A stretch of DNA of 64,000 bases from Trematomus loennbergii (lineage: Eukaryota > Chordata > Actinopteri > Perciformes > Nototheniidae): NCBI GenBank assembly GCA_012861695.1, contig JAAOOA010000016.1, positions 19,731,702 to 19,795,701 on the forward strand. Direction: 5' to 3'. Shown in pieces: positions 20,801 through 34,606 of this stretch. Numbering within the stretch: position 1 is the stretch's first letter; every line of letters starts with the position of its first letter. Below the pieces are notes generated by a model. The model ran no database searches. It saw nothing but the letters and a program-made list of their open reading frames with translations, and was not told the origin of the DNA. The position numbers and the translations under genes are program-made.

Positions 20801-23758
20801 AAATGCTGCTTTTTACAGTAGACAATAAAGACATACAATACAAAACTATGAAACAATCGTGTCTGTTCGGAAAAAAAACCATTAAAAGACATGTCTTAAA
20901 GTTCATGAAATCTGCCAATTTCACAACACTAGAGAAAAAATATCCAAAATACACATTTAGGTGGCCATTTGGGTGTATAGCTATCTCTTTAATTCACCAA
21001 AAGTTAACACTAGATAATGCCTTATTTGAATATTTGTTTGAGATGAAATGTTCCCCTAAAATGAATGAGCACATCAGAGCCTGAGCATCGAACCCCCACG
21101 CTTAGAAATAAGTGGCTATCACCGGGGGAAATAGCTAAAGAATATTATTTTTATGCATTCATATTAGATGATGAGTAGAGTAATCTCCAGCCTCAAGTTT
21201 GAGGAATCTGAAAATGACACTTCTGGGACACAGCGTAGGTGAATCCAGGGACACGAGATAATGATTATCACAATTACAGCTCCACCATTTGTTCTGCTGC
21301 AGCTCAGCCAAGAGGGACAAGTGTGTTCCTTTCACTAGAGTCCAGCATACATGAATAGAAGATGCAAGAACTGTGAATCAAACTGTGTTACAGCAGTCCA
21401 GTCTGATGATTATGTTTTACTTGACTATATGGTATAAATACAATGTTATTTGTGATATTTTAAACTATTTTTAAGGCTTAAATTGGACCCAGCAGCTTTA
21501 TTCTCTGACTCTTTCACACCTCATGATCAGACGGAGTGACAACATGAGTACTTCCTCTTCCCACAGCAAGTCACACCACAAGTCAAGGTTAATTTATAAA
21601 ACACTGGCCTCTAAACAGATGCTGTATTAATAAGATGATAATCAAGTCTCGAGTGGGGGGCATAATGCACCTTTTTAAATAGGGTTGTGATGATGCAGTG
21701 GAGCGTGTTGTTTCTCATAAAATGTATGGATGTCGTGCAACACATTTGAAGAGTATCCCTGGTTTACATCAAGTTGCAAACATAACACAGCAGAACACAC
21801 TTTATCATAATCAAGAGTGCAGTTTAATCAAAAAATGTACTGAGGTGCTTCACAAGGTTATGTGAAGCACTCTACTCTACATATGCAGAGAGTCCATACA
21901 GTTAATAATAATCAGCATCTACAAGGCCATTCCACTTGTTTCAATGACAAACTGTTACAAGGGTGTCAACAGCAGAGAAAGAAGGCCACTTAGACAAAAG
22001 TCAGACAGTTCAGTTTAGCAGATTATGAAGGATAATTAACAAGACACCTAATGGAAAATGTATATGGCTAATTAACCTTTCATTAGCCCACATGACTGAA
22101 TATGCCAGGCATGATTAAGAAGGGTTAAAACATGAATCAGTCTGTATAAAGTTACTTGTCTTCCCACATTTTACAAGTCATCTCCAGTTAAAATAGTTCA
22201 GCAATAAGCAAACATTTACAAAAACGACTTAATCTGTGAAATAATCTACTGTATACAACAAACCAATCACATTTCCATTGCATACTAAACTGATTATGAA
22301 TGTGGAGATGCGTAATAAAACCTATGAGTACAGAAAAACAAGGATGGAAAAAGGACTTTCCATGACTGAAAATCAAGATACTGCAGTTGAGAGGGCATCA
22401 TTTAACTCACACATAAATCTTTAACCATTCTTCTTTCGGACCAGGTGTTCAACACTCACCTCATACAAGAGGACACCAGTGAAGCATTGAATAAGGTTTT
22501 ATGACTGTCATCTGATAGAGCATCTATGACAACCACTGAATTACCCTCAAGCAGATGGACCACATATTATGTAAAAGAAATGCATCATGTTGACTCGGCA
22601 ATGACTCATGTCTTTCTACACAGGATGTTGTTATATCAATGTCCTGTTTTCATTCATGCTCACGGCTATGCTCAATGACACCATTGTGGATGATTTCAAC
22701 ACATTAGGGTTATTCTCATTTTAGGATATTTAAAAGGCAGCATCAAGAAATGAAACCTCAAATTAGCATGTGTCTAACTATAGTTCATGTATTCCCAAGG
22801 AGAAAGAGATGTGGGCCATGTGTCCCAATATTCAGACCACAGATGAGAAAACTGAAGAAATTCTAAAATTAACATCAGCGTTTTGAGGCCATTTAATTAG
22901 GGATGGAATGGAAGTTGTTGTGAATGAGGTTATGGTGAGTGAGGGACATTTATAATTCATATCATGTGAACACATGGCATTTCCACCAGTTTCCTACACT
23001 GCAACAATTACAGTATGACATCTTATTGTCCCATTAATGTTGTGTTCCAGATGTATGGGCCAGTCATTGTCATAGTGCCACAAAGACATTTAGAAATGAG
23101 GGAGTCTGAGATAAGGATGTGTATTTTATTTTGAAATCATACATTTGACCTGGATATGCCCTTGCTTCAAAATAAAAATAAACTGGCACATTATTATATC
23201 TATACAAGAAAACAACCTATAGTGTGTAAAATACAGTGTCCAGTGTGCATGTTTAGTATGCAGCGTAGGCCTGTCTACATGTGTACTACCTGTACTCGCC
23301 CCCTTGCGTTTTCTGTCTAGACCAGTGAAGATGCTGCATATCGAGTGCGCCCCTTCCCTATAAAATCTGCTCGCAATTTCGATCCAAAATAACACATTTT
23401 TCACATGACACCACAATTAATGTAAAAAAAAATATTTGTACAGGCGAAAATGTTCTCATGGGGCATCCTGGTGGTCACAGGGCGTGTGGATTTGCTCCAC
23501 TAACCCATATTTACTGTAGTGCATGTTGTGTGTTGAGGAATGCTAGCAGCTACAGCATTTTCTGCTTGTAGCGTAATGCAGTGTGGACTAATTAAGATAA
23601 ATGCACGGAGGCTAATACATCGCAGCTATACTGAGCACCGGGAGAGGTTTAAGAAAACGAGATAAAAGACACACAGAAAACAGTCGGTGTTTGCGCAAAA
23701 ACACGCAAATGGAAAGTAGCCCGGCTGGTTTAAAGAGCTGGGTTTTTTTTCCTCTTAC
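17860..23758 (-). other. First-intron region of ptpre
   Basis: AT-rich DNA with no supportable exon. It contains a truncated TTAA MITE at 19001-19139. No other element with clear ends was seen. Confidence 0.55.
19001..19139. mobile_element. Truncated copy of the TTAA MITE found at 62982-63498
   Basis: It shares nearly the whole right third of the full copy: tgatcagctcattttcag, ggatcaggacaaaaagtgag, tcctgaaactttcagaatct, and the end gcataataggtgacct followed by TTAA (19140-19143). No left terminus is found, so it is truncated at its left side. It lies in the ptpre 5' intron. Confidence 0.8.
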
Positions 23759-24000
23759 CGTAGTACTCTGGTGACCTCGCCTCACACGGCGCAGCGGCTC
23801 CTGATGTCGGCTGGTGTCTTCCCTGCTTGCCTCTCCTGCTATGTCCTTAGGATGACAGCACAAAAACATCAAGTTGTCGAATCATGTGACCGGAGACGAA
23901 TAACGCGTTTAGGTTCCCTGATGGTCATATTTCCAGCAGATCTCTCCGAGGATGCGCTTCCCCCTCCTGCCTGAGCCGAGCTTGTTATGGCAGCCGGCGA
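23759..24000 (-). other. ptpre: Probable ptpre first (non-coding) exon
   Basis: On the minus strand a donor ACTACG|GTAAGAGG closes a CpG-containing GC-rich block that contrasts sharply with the AT-rich surroundings. This is the usual look of a housekeeping-type first exon. Its 3' (splice) edge is clear; the transcription start is not, so the upper coordinate is approximate. Confidence 0.5.
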
Positions 24001-24070
24001 GAGGAGCGGAGCGTGGAGACCCTCCCCCGGGCAGAGAGTGGATCAGGTGGACATGCACTCAGCATCCCTC
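23880..24070 (-). promoter_or_regulatory. ptpre: GC-rich promoter candidate for ptpre
   Basis: This is the densest CpG cluster of the window, with GCCGGCGAGAGGAGCGGAGC-like GC boxes and no clear TATA box, directly upstream of the donor at 23758/23759. Placement relative to the minus-strand gene fits a CpG-type promoter. Inference only. Confidence 0.45.
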
Positions 24071-27000
24071 ACATTCCTGCATCACCACGATATAGGGCAG
24101 GCCTGTGCATAAAAAAAAGCTCAGTTAGTTCTCCTTCCTGATGATACATGGAGACATTTTAGCATGTGACGTTTGTTCAATAGGTCTTACATTCCTGTAG
24201 TGTCCCTCTGGGGTTTGCATTACAACTTCACATTGACTTTATCAAACTTTATGGTATTTTATCATGAATATGATGTTACACACTTGCATGTCCTGTGGCA
24301 TATTTGTTGACAAACAGGCTTTTGTTTTTGTATTTTGTATTTAAGTTGTAATGAGCTCTATAAATCATCTTTTTAGTTCCTTAGGTCAGTAGAATACATC
24401 ACACAATGAAATGGATGACCTTTGGAGTAAAATAATAATCTAATGGTTTTACTATTTTTAGAGCATAGGCTATGGACACAAAGTACTACAGCCTAATGGT
24501 TATGATATACATGCTTCCTCAATGTGCTAGCAAAAAGTTGTATTGAGCAAAAAGTAAAATATGGTTATACTTTTAGATATTAAGAACATGAAATGTAATC
24601 TTAACAGTTCAAGGGAAAATGTGTTTGTAAGTTTGGTATACAATGCATTTTTGTCAATTTTTTTCTTTAGTAAATTATACAGATTATACACAAATTGCAT
24701 GCATGTCTTTATTCAGCTGCTGCATCACAGCGGATGAGAACAGTCACATTGTGTTACCATTAAATACTCGTGCACAGCAAGTGGCATTTACATGTGTTTC
24801 AGAAGACAAATGAGCTCTGAAGAAAAAGAACTTGAGGGCAATTTTGTTAAAGGGCAGCTGAGCAAAAGCTCCTCTGTTCCCAGGATGTGCAGCCATACAG
24901 GCAAAGCAAATGTTATGTCTACAGGGGCTGTAAAGTATCACAAGGAAAAACATTTTTTTTGTGTATTGTTTATTATAATTAGAACATTTTTGTACAGTGT
25001 ATGAGATAATCCTTTGGGGTTTTTATTGACTTTACAGAGACATGAAAACAACTAATCAAGTATAATTGGGAGGCTTTTGCTGACCTCTTGTGGAAGCTAT
25101 GGAGATAATGGAAAGTTGTCAAAGTTCTACGTTCAGGGAATTGAAGATATATGAACATTTCTGCAAATTATTCCATGTTTGATGTCTTGTCATAAGGAAC
25201 ATTATTTGCTGTTTAGGAGCTATTTTTACTTTTGACCAATCATCTCTTCAAATTTCGACAGTCACTGACAACTCCCTAGTCCTGAAAAAGAGCTAAATTG
25301 ACAAATGATTTAAATGATATTCCTTTAGCAAGTATTTCCAGTGTGACTGAATAATACTTCTACAAACTAGGAGTTAGGGCTGAGCAATTTGAAAACGAAA
25401 TAGTTAACATTTTGAAATGACAAAAAAATATATTATAATTGCTCAACAACACAATATTCATAGCAGAATCTTCAGTCCATTTATTGCATCATCATTAGTG
25501 GTGAGTTATAAGCTAAAACTCACATTTTCAGAGCGAATAATTCTAGGGTGTTTGGGTCTGTAACACATGCACATGTTTGTATATTTGCAGCATTTATTCC
25601 ATGTAGCACCAGCAGCTCAGCCATATTTCAGCTGGGGGCAGTGTTGCTCTATAAATTACATAAACATCTACCAATGCTTACATTGCTTGGTGGTTCATAA
25701 AGTTGTGTGCTTGTGTGTGTGAGTGCGTGCATGCAACAACAACTCAATCACCAACCTAATTTACCTCATCATATTATTGAATTGTTTTAGTTTCACTCCA
25801 TATTGAAGTCAAAAAGAGATCCAACCGCCATGCTCGGCTCTAATTAACCGAAATGCATCGTGAGTGAATCATGTAGATTGCTCGCCCATCTGAAGTTAAT
25901 TGCCATAAAAGAAACACTTAAGTCTGCTGGGAAAAAAAAAAAAGAAGAAATTTCTGAAATAGACCACCATCATAGAGCATCTCTGTTCACATCATTGTTT
26001 GAGGTTCAAATCATCAGTGCTTCATGCAAATACAAATTTAAATTCACAAGAAGCATCGGTGTGTAAACACTACACCTGAATTCTTTGGTACCGGATATTT
26101 TCTTTTCCTCCAGATAACACAAAAAGAACACTGTGCATTCGAGTGAAGGGCATTTCATGGATGGACAATGAGGCACTAATATGTTTTAGTACATTCTCTT
26201 CCCCAAGGCCCCAGAGACCTTTAGTGAGGAAATGTTTTCCTACCTGCATGTCAAAAACACTCTGACCTTCATCACTTCATGTTATTAGATCTGTGAGAGA
26301 GATTTCTTCAAGTGGATTTCACCATTTTATACGTTTATATGTTCTTCATATATCATACTTACACTGATTTGATTTATGAATGCTTACCACGCAGCAGAAG
26401 CATACTGTCCAGGACCAATGAAAAACTTGAACTACACATCTTAAGCTGTGCCCTTGTACTTGAAGCATCTAAAGCTCTAGCGGGTATATTGTTCCGAAAT
26501 AGGCCATGATGATAAGTGTTCACTAGTGACCACCTCCTGTGATATAAATTTCGCTTTCTCTCCTGTCTTTTGGCTCTGATGCCAGACCGAGAGAAAAGGT
26601 GCTGCTGTGAGCTTTATGACAAAATGCTTTATCCCCCATTAACCTTCAGAGTGGGTATCAGGGGGGATTTCAGGTGGAATAAAGCACCGTTGTCAATAAG
26701 CAGGTGTGTCACCGAGCTCAAAGGAGACGACACATGCTAGCATGAGGCGCCCTCCGTCCTTCATTTCTCCTCCTTCTTCTTCTTTTGGGGTCATTCCTTA
26801 GCTGGGCACGACAGCAACCCCTGATAAGAAAATGATTAAGTATCATGGACTCGACCACATTCCAATTCAAGTCTCTGGTAGCTCTGCAGACTACATAAAA
26901 AAGCAGTGTCAGAAGATTTTTTTTCTAATCAGGAAGTTATAATAGCTTTTTGGATTACTCTTCATATAAACCATATGTGTGAAAGACTGCCTGAATTACA

Positions 27001-27156
27001 TCCGGAAATCCATTTACAGTACATTGTGTTCCTGAATGACACAGAGCAGTGTGAATCTAGATCAAATGATCTCAATGGCACAAATCAGGCTGGACTCACC
27101 TCTGTATCTGAAATGGATCCTCGTGAGTTGACATACTCTAAAACACCAGCTTTGGA

Positions 27157-27184
27157 AACACACACACACACACACACACACACA
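27157..27184 (+). repeat. (CA)n microsatellite
   Basis: About 14 uninterrupted CA units, ending cacagtacat. Confidence 0.95.
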
Positions 27185-29452
27185 GTACATACCCTGTACT
27201 GTATCAAAGGCAGATTAAGTCCACAGGGATCAACAATCAGCCGTGAAATTCAAACCGTGATGCATCTGGGTACCCATGAAAATGGAAATGGCAGCGGCTG
27301 ATCTGTCGATGGGGACCAATCTGCCTCCTCATCAGGGCTCTTTATTAAAGTCGAGAACTGTCCATTAGAGCCTGTAATCCTCTTCACCCGGTGCCACACA
27401 CGACCTTGAGGTGATACAGTACAAATTGTTTTAACAGTTCTCAAAGGGGTATAGTCAGAGGTGCTTTCTCTGCTGCTTTTCCTGAGTGACATGACGGTTT
27501 AGAAACAGGATTTAAAGAGGTAACTTAACACTACAGTTTCTTACAGAGTCATCAGTCACATTACTGCTAATCATAACCAGCAGTTTAACTCATCCTCATC
27601 ACGCTGGCATCGCAGTGTGACTGTTTTCACTGTCTGCTACAGGATTGTGATCGTTCCTTGCTCACCATAGTAGCTGCTTAATTGAGCTGGGTGCGCGTCA
27701 ATGATTTTACTTAGAGGGGTTCGTCAAGATTCAGACAAGCACCTGGTCCTTTATGCGCCTGTAGAAGCCTGGCAGGAAAAACGATTACCGGCCTCATTTG
27801 TTCTCTATAGACAGTTGTGACCTTTCCAATTGGCACATCCTCTTACGAATATGACAGCTTTTCTTTCCTAAAACCAGGAGTGATCTTGCATTTAATATGC
27901 ACATAAATTGCATATTCGTTTATTGGGGAGCTCGGAGCAAGAATGTACTGTACAATCAGTACGCCGTTGCTTTTTGACATTGTATGCGTCAGTTGTCCCT
28001 GGAAGTTAATGCTAGTTTCATTGTACTCGTCTTTCTCCATTCTCATGGCTCTCCGGAATAAAATGCTCCCTCTAGCAGCACATTTACATGCCTGGCATAT
28101 GCTGAAATATGGCCTCATTTACTGTCCAGTGTGATGAATAAACAACGGCAAAAGTCATGCAATATTCACATGAGATTGTGGCTCCGGTGTGATCATTTGC
28201 AGCCATACACAGCTATTAACAGCTGTATTATTATGGATGACCAGCAAATAAGCCTTTTTTGGGCATTATTATATAGTTTGCCAATTCAACAAGAGGCAGA
28301 AAGACAGAAGCATTCCTCCAGGGCTCTCTTAACACTTTGAGACCCAGCGAGAACTATTGGCCTGTACGACTTGGTTGCTGGACCGTTAAGTCAAGGCAAA
28401 ATACACACATGGGAAATACGGAGCAGAACAGAAGCTTTTACAGTACATACCAATACAATCCCCAGTCTCCCTTTGTACAATGTGGTTAGATTGTATCATA
28501 AAATGGATTTCTGCTGAGGGGTTTGAGATAGAAGCACAGGGAATGATTGCCAAAATCATTGTTTACTTGAATGGATTACCTCACGGTGGAACTGTTAGGA
28601 TGTGCAATCAGCAGGAAATATCAGAGCAGAATGAACTAGCAGGACTATCAAAACGAAAAGCTCAAATAACGAGCGGATGTTTCATTTAGAACTGTTATCT
28701 TCACTAGGATCCACAGGATATTCACTTAACAAGTTTGCTGTGTATTTTTACGTGTGGCTTTACAGTTCAAGTCCACTTGTTTATCAAATAAACCACTACT
28801 GCTTTTAATTCTTTTATTTTCAAGTGTGTTGTTTTAGAGTTCCTATACAATTTCACCTTTCATTTGTTCATTCTTACAGTTTTAGTTGACAAGGCATTGT
28901 GTAGTTCAAGTATTCAAATAATTGGGCATTCGTGGAGAACAGGAAATTAAACTGAAAAGAAAAAAAGATTCAAATACTTCCATATACAAAAATGGTTCAT
29001 AGGTGAATGGGAAAAAAAACTATAAATTCAGTCCAGACAGGAGAATGCGGTGACCTACGGAGCACAGCTGACAGCTCGAATTACAAGCATGATGAAAAAG
29101 CAAAGAAGTGATGAAATGTTCTCTCATTTCTGCATGACACAAAAGGGAAGAATTCAATTTGAGCATGTTAAAGAGGTATTCATCTTTTGAGTGTGAAGAC
29201 ACATGAAGAGAAAAGGCAGAGAAATACATTCCAGCACTTCTCTCTCTCTCTTCCTCTCTCCATGGGAGTGTTCATGCTTTTTGTTGTTACCTCTGTTTGT
29301 TGTGCAGTGTCGGGGTCGATCAGTGTCTGCCGCTCTTATTGTCTGCGGAGGCCATCTCTAGTGATGAGATCGTACAGACTGTGTCTCAAATGCCCAAACA
29401 TTCGAGCACCAGAATTCCCACACATACACACAACAAATAGTTCATGGACACT

Positions 29453-29453
<1 letters not shown>

Positions 29454-29491
<38 letters not shown>
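29454..29491 (+). repeat. (TAA)n microsatellite
   Basis: About 12-13 uninterrupted TAA units between ctg and tagttcctg. Confidence 0.95.
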
Positions 29492-32400
29492 GTTCCTGTA
29501 TCTCTCACACCTTTGCGTCACGGCTTCTTTTTCAAGGTTTGAGCCAAAGGCCGTTTAGCTTGTTTTCTATCCAGAGGCTCTTCTTGTCCATCACTGCTTT
29601 CAAAACTTCCAACAGGATTGGAAGCCAGTCCAAACCTGGGCCTAAGTAATGATGACCACAGGCACAACGACCATCTGTAAAGTGTCCACTCTTCCCTTCA
29701 GGGAGCTGGAGAAGGATCTGCTGTCACTCTAGCAGGGGAAACATCTGTTCCCATTAAATTACTGCGGTCCTGCCATGCAAGTTATCTCTACGGCACTCCA
29801 TTTTACCGCCTGAGTCCTGCGCCTGTCGACAAGGGGATAAAACAAGATTAGTTAAATGACTGGGAATGGGGAAGTGGTGAGGGAAGGATGGAGGGGATTG
29901 GAGAGAGAGTCAGGGAGACGTCTCTCCCCTTGTCATCTGCTCTCTTACCAATTAGGAACTGGGGACTGTCCTCGAGTGAAGCAAAAGAGCCATATAATCA
30001 CCTCATCCATTAGCTAAGTTGTCAATGAACAGCCTAAACACATTATATGAGTAACACTCCGAGTGGCCCGTTAGAAAAAGCTCGTCCATATTTTCAGAAT
30101 TTGTTTATGTATAGACGTCGTTATGACATTTACTTTTTGTAATGCTGAAGTTTTGGTCAGGACTTGAACTTGAACCTGTTTGGAGGTTGGATTTCGAGTT
30201 AGTTCATCCTGGACAAGGTAGACACTTGCAGATGGGACATATGGCACATAAACCACATTCAGCAACATCTGGTATCATTTGATTGTAGATGAAAGGGCTG
30301 CAACTGTGTCCCATCCAGTGTTGTTATTTTTCTGTCAAAGTACGCATAAATAAACAAAGTGCAGCATCATTTGGACAGTCTGTTCAGTCAGCATGAATTA
30401 AATATAGCAGAGAAAAAAGTTTTCCATGCGTGTGAGTGTGTGTTCATGTGTGGCTAAGTGCTTTCTGTAACTCGAACCTTTGTAGCGCATTTCATTGAAG
30501 TTTTGACATTCTCATCTGACATCGAGAAAAAAGGCAGAACAGTCTTTGATTTGTATGCAACTATAACAGATGCTGCTTTAACTGAAGCAAAACAGAATAT
30601 ATTTTAGTAATGCTTCTTTTTAACCTGTATTCTAATTATTCACACACGATGTCTCAGCTATTCAATGATTAAGATGAAGCTAAATGAAAGGCTGCTGTAG
30701 ACTACACATCTCTGAATAACATTTACTTGTATGTATTTGAGTTTGTTTGGCAAAATAGTTTCTACCAGTTCTGGATATATTATATATAATTATACCAAGT
30801 TACATTGGTCTATATACTTCTTGCTACTTTTACTGATGCATTTCGCTATAAATAAGTGTGTTCAAAAGGGCTCAGAACACTTAAACATATGTTATTGTCA
30901 TGAAAAACTGCTATGCTTGTGACTGAGGAAACATGCCAAGGTGTTTGTAACATCCTTAATGTAACAGCATAAAGTAAGAACATATGTGCAGCCATGTGCT
31001 GCTGAAAAAGCAACACCCAGCAAACTATCACTAAGGTTTATTTAATGCTTACACTTGGCTTTTTTGCCCCCCATGTCATGTTGGAATCATGACACTGGTC
31101 AAACACAGCCCAATGGTTTAGAAAATTGTGAGTAACACATGATGGTTGGCTTTCAGTGTGCAGTTTGAGTTCCAGCCGTAAATGATGAGCATGAGAAGTC
31201 ATTCTGTTGAAGGCGTGAAGGTGAAAGGATGGTGTGAGGAATACAGGGTGTGCCAGGTAAAAGAAATAGATATCCGGAGGGTAGAACAGCAGGAGGAGAA
31301 GAGAAGTATTGAGGAATACTGGCTCGGAGAGAACCCCTGCTGAGTATCATGATAAAGTGAGGTTGCAAAGACACAGGCTAAAAATAGGGATCCTCAGATG
31401 GAGGGAAACAAAACACAATGAGAGCAATACCTGCCTTCCAGGACCTTTAAAGCGCAACAAATACAAGTTATAACTGATCTGTTAAATGTTTAAAAAAAAT
31501 CAAATTGTAACACTGCCCACATTATTATGTATTAAGAGTAAATCCTCTCCAAATCATTAAGCTTGCTTTGCAGAGGCCCCATTATCCAGTATTTGATCAT
31601 TACCACCTTTAAGTTCTGCTCCTAGTTGTTATTCTGTTGAAGTCTGACCCGCTTACTTGTTCAAGAACACAATATTAAATGTTTGATGATCGCCCTAAAT
31701 AAAATCAAAAAGGTGATATCTTTCCCTTACAGCTAATGGTCCTAACCGTTTCATAGTAATTAATAAAGCTTTTAATTATTCAGTGAAGCACAGCAGGTGA
31801 CTTGCAGCAAATAGTGAAAAGCAGCAGTGGCTATCATCTTTCACCCAGATAGTTTAATTCTTGGCACTGCTTAAGTCTGATTAAAGCTCATTGCTATGCT
31901 TTTACAATACAATGACTGGAGGCTGTGATAAACAACTTTTTAATTGCAAATGCCTGAAGTGTGACCAGTGTCAGAAGTTTGCAGTTTACACCAGGGTGCT
32001 GGTTCCTTTGCAGCATGGCTCACCTCACCTATCAGATGGTGAAATGCATACCCAGGCTATTCATACAGTAAATGCTGCTTTATTAATTGAAAAGGAAGGT
32101 TCAGTTTAATTGTATTTTTGACTTTTTTGACCTTTCTGCTTTACATTTCCTTAGATTAAACAAATTACTACAAAAAAAGAACATGGTTAAAAGATTTCCC
32201 TGTTTGACTAGAAATTATGTGGCACTAAATGTTCATTATAAAATCCTTATTACCATCCTCAACATGTAATAAATCACAAAGCATCCTTCACCCGATAAGG
32301 ACATAATTTTCTTTCAGGGTCTGCGGACACTAGTGGGCTTCAATAGATTCTCCTCGTTCCTCACAAAGTAACGATTGGTCCTTGGTGGTGGACATGGGTA

Positions 32401-34576
32401 ATCAATGTGTAATTATTCTTTCAACGTGCAACAACATGAATATGCAAAGACAAGGACACACAGGGCCTCAATCTTTCTCTTGAGTTCTAATCATTCTGAT
32501 GAAATACTGTTTCGTCCCCCATTCCCATATGTGAATAAATCAATGACATAAAAAGAGATAAGAGAACCTCTGCCTCTCGTTTCAGTCTATTATAAATCTA
32601 CCGGACCATGACTCCCTCCATCACTGGTTTCACAGTAGACTTTTACAAGCAGATATCTTGGCTTGTAATGAGAGAAATATAGATTGTACATGTTAACAGT
32701 ACCTGGCAGAGCTTCTGCCGCCCGCTGTGATAAACATTTTGTATTATGCATTTTACCTTGAAAAACATTTTTTGCTGCATCATTGTTGCATCATAAACAA
32801 CAATTCCCAGTGTGAAGCTGTCTTATCTTTCCACTTCCTACTAAATCCAAAAGAGTGAAAATGAAAAATTGGAGAAAGCAGCACCTCGCTTTCAGATTTC
32901 ATCAATATTTATTCTAACAAAAGACCGTATCACCATTTTGTACAACAGCCACATTGTGAAATTACCTTCCCAGCTAACAGCAGCAATACTTTCGTGCCCT
33001 TGATGCTCGATGGTACGTTATGCGACATTTGTCTTGCATACATGCATATATAAGCATATATCTTAAAGCAAGCACGCGCCAATATCACAGCAGCACTCAT
33101 GCATAGCCTCTACCTCGGTGTCTCGCTCTCAAATCACAGGGAGTAACACAAAGAGAAAGTATCATAACCTCTGCTGTGGCTACTCTTTGTAAATTGTTCC
33201 CTTTAAATTATTCATCACTTACATATTTGTCAGCCAAATCTGGTGTGCTATGGAGGGTTTTTAAATATCGAATGGATTTCACTTCTTATAAGCTCTGAGT
33301 AAGCGCTAAACTCCATAAAGTAACTATCAGGCAACACATGACTCATACACAGGATGTGTCAGCGAGGCGCTAACAGCAGAAGAGAATCCCGCTGCATATG
33401 TCAGCATCACTCCCAGTCTGCCACTGCGCTGTTTGAAAGATGGTAAACAGTGTGAGAGCATCCCATTGAATGTGCCTCCCACTCAGATTCTCTCTGCTTG
33501 GGTTTTCCGACACTCTGCTGGTGGGAAACAGGGGGGCGAGGGTCAGGGGCACACTGCCCTGCTACTCTAGAGACCCCATAGTTCACGATGGGCTCTAATT
33601 GTGCTTCTGGAGTGGATGAGTTTCAAACATCTCAATCATTATAGACGCTGCTAGCCATCTAAACTGAGAGAGATCCAGTTTCAAAATACCTCTTATAAAT
33701 AAAGGCCCCTTTTGTAACACAGCACATGTATAAGCAGTGAGACATGCAGAATTACATTTGCATACCCTGGCATACACACTCACACAAACTGAAGCTCAAA
33801 CATACACCCTCACTGGAGCAGAAACTGAGCAGAGTCATATTATATTCGTACAGAATTAATTAAACTAACCAGTTTTGGGTTGCATTTAAATCTCTCTCCC
33901 TTCCTCAGTAATGTTTGCATTCATATTCAGGGCTAAAGATAACATTGTTCCACATGTAAGCCCCAGTGAATATTTCAAGTTTGTAGAAAGGTCGTTAAGG
34001 AACATTCAGTCTCTCTTGGCCTGATTTGATCCCCCAAAGGAAAACTACAGCTATTTTATTTGAAGTCTTTTTGTTGTTTAGGTTCAATTTGACCAGCAAT
34101 GATTGATTTTCAGCCAACTTAAATGATTGATTAATGGAAATCATTATTTTACCTCATATCAACAGCTAATAAATTATATACATTATTTATTTTGCCAGCA
34201 GCATTGATAACATTACAGAAGCACACTGCTTTATTTACTATAATGCCATTAAAAGTAAAGCCATTTTTGGTAACCTTTTCATGTTACAGTGTAATTACTA
34301 TATGGTGTTTTTTGAAGTCATTGTTTGTTGATGTCAACATTTTCAACCTGGAACACATGGCTTGGTGGTGGCCATTGACTGGAACATGACTTTAATCAAT
34401 AACCACTAAACAGCTCAATACAGCAACATGTTAAGCTCTGTCACAGAACTGATTAAAAACATGCAACATGCATAGGCTGCATACCGGGAACTTGGACCAT
34501 CTGTACATTCTAGACGGAACAAATAAATCACTGAAATATCTTCTGTGTGTAAACTATATATGTTATTTTTTTTCTT

Positions 34577-34606
34577 TAAGGCAAGGCAAGCTTATTTATA
34601 TATATT
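34577..34606 (+). repeat. Fragment of a fish 'aaggcaaggcaag' repeat
   Basis: aaggcaaggcaagcttattt resembles the head of a very common teleost interspersed repeat. Nothing recognisable of its body follows. Confidence 0.4.
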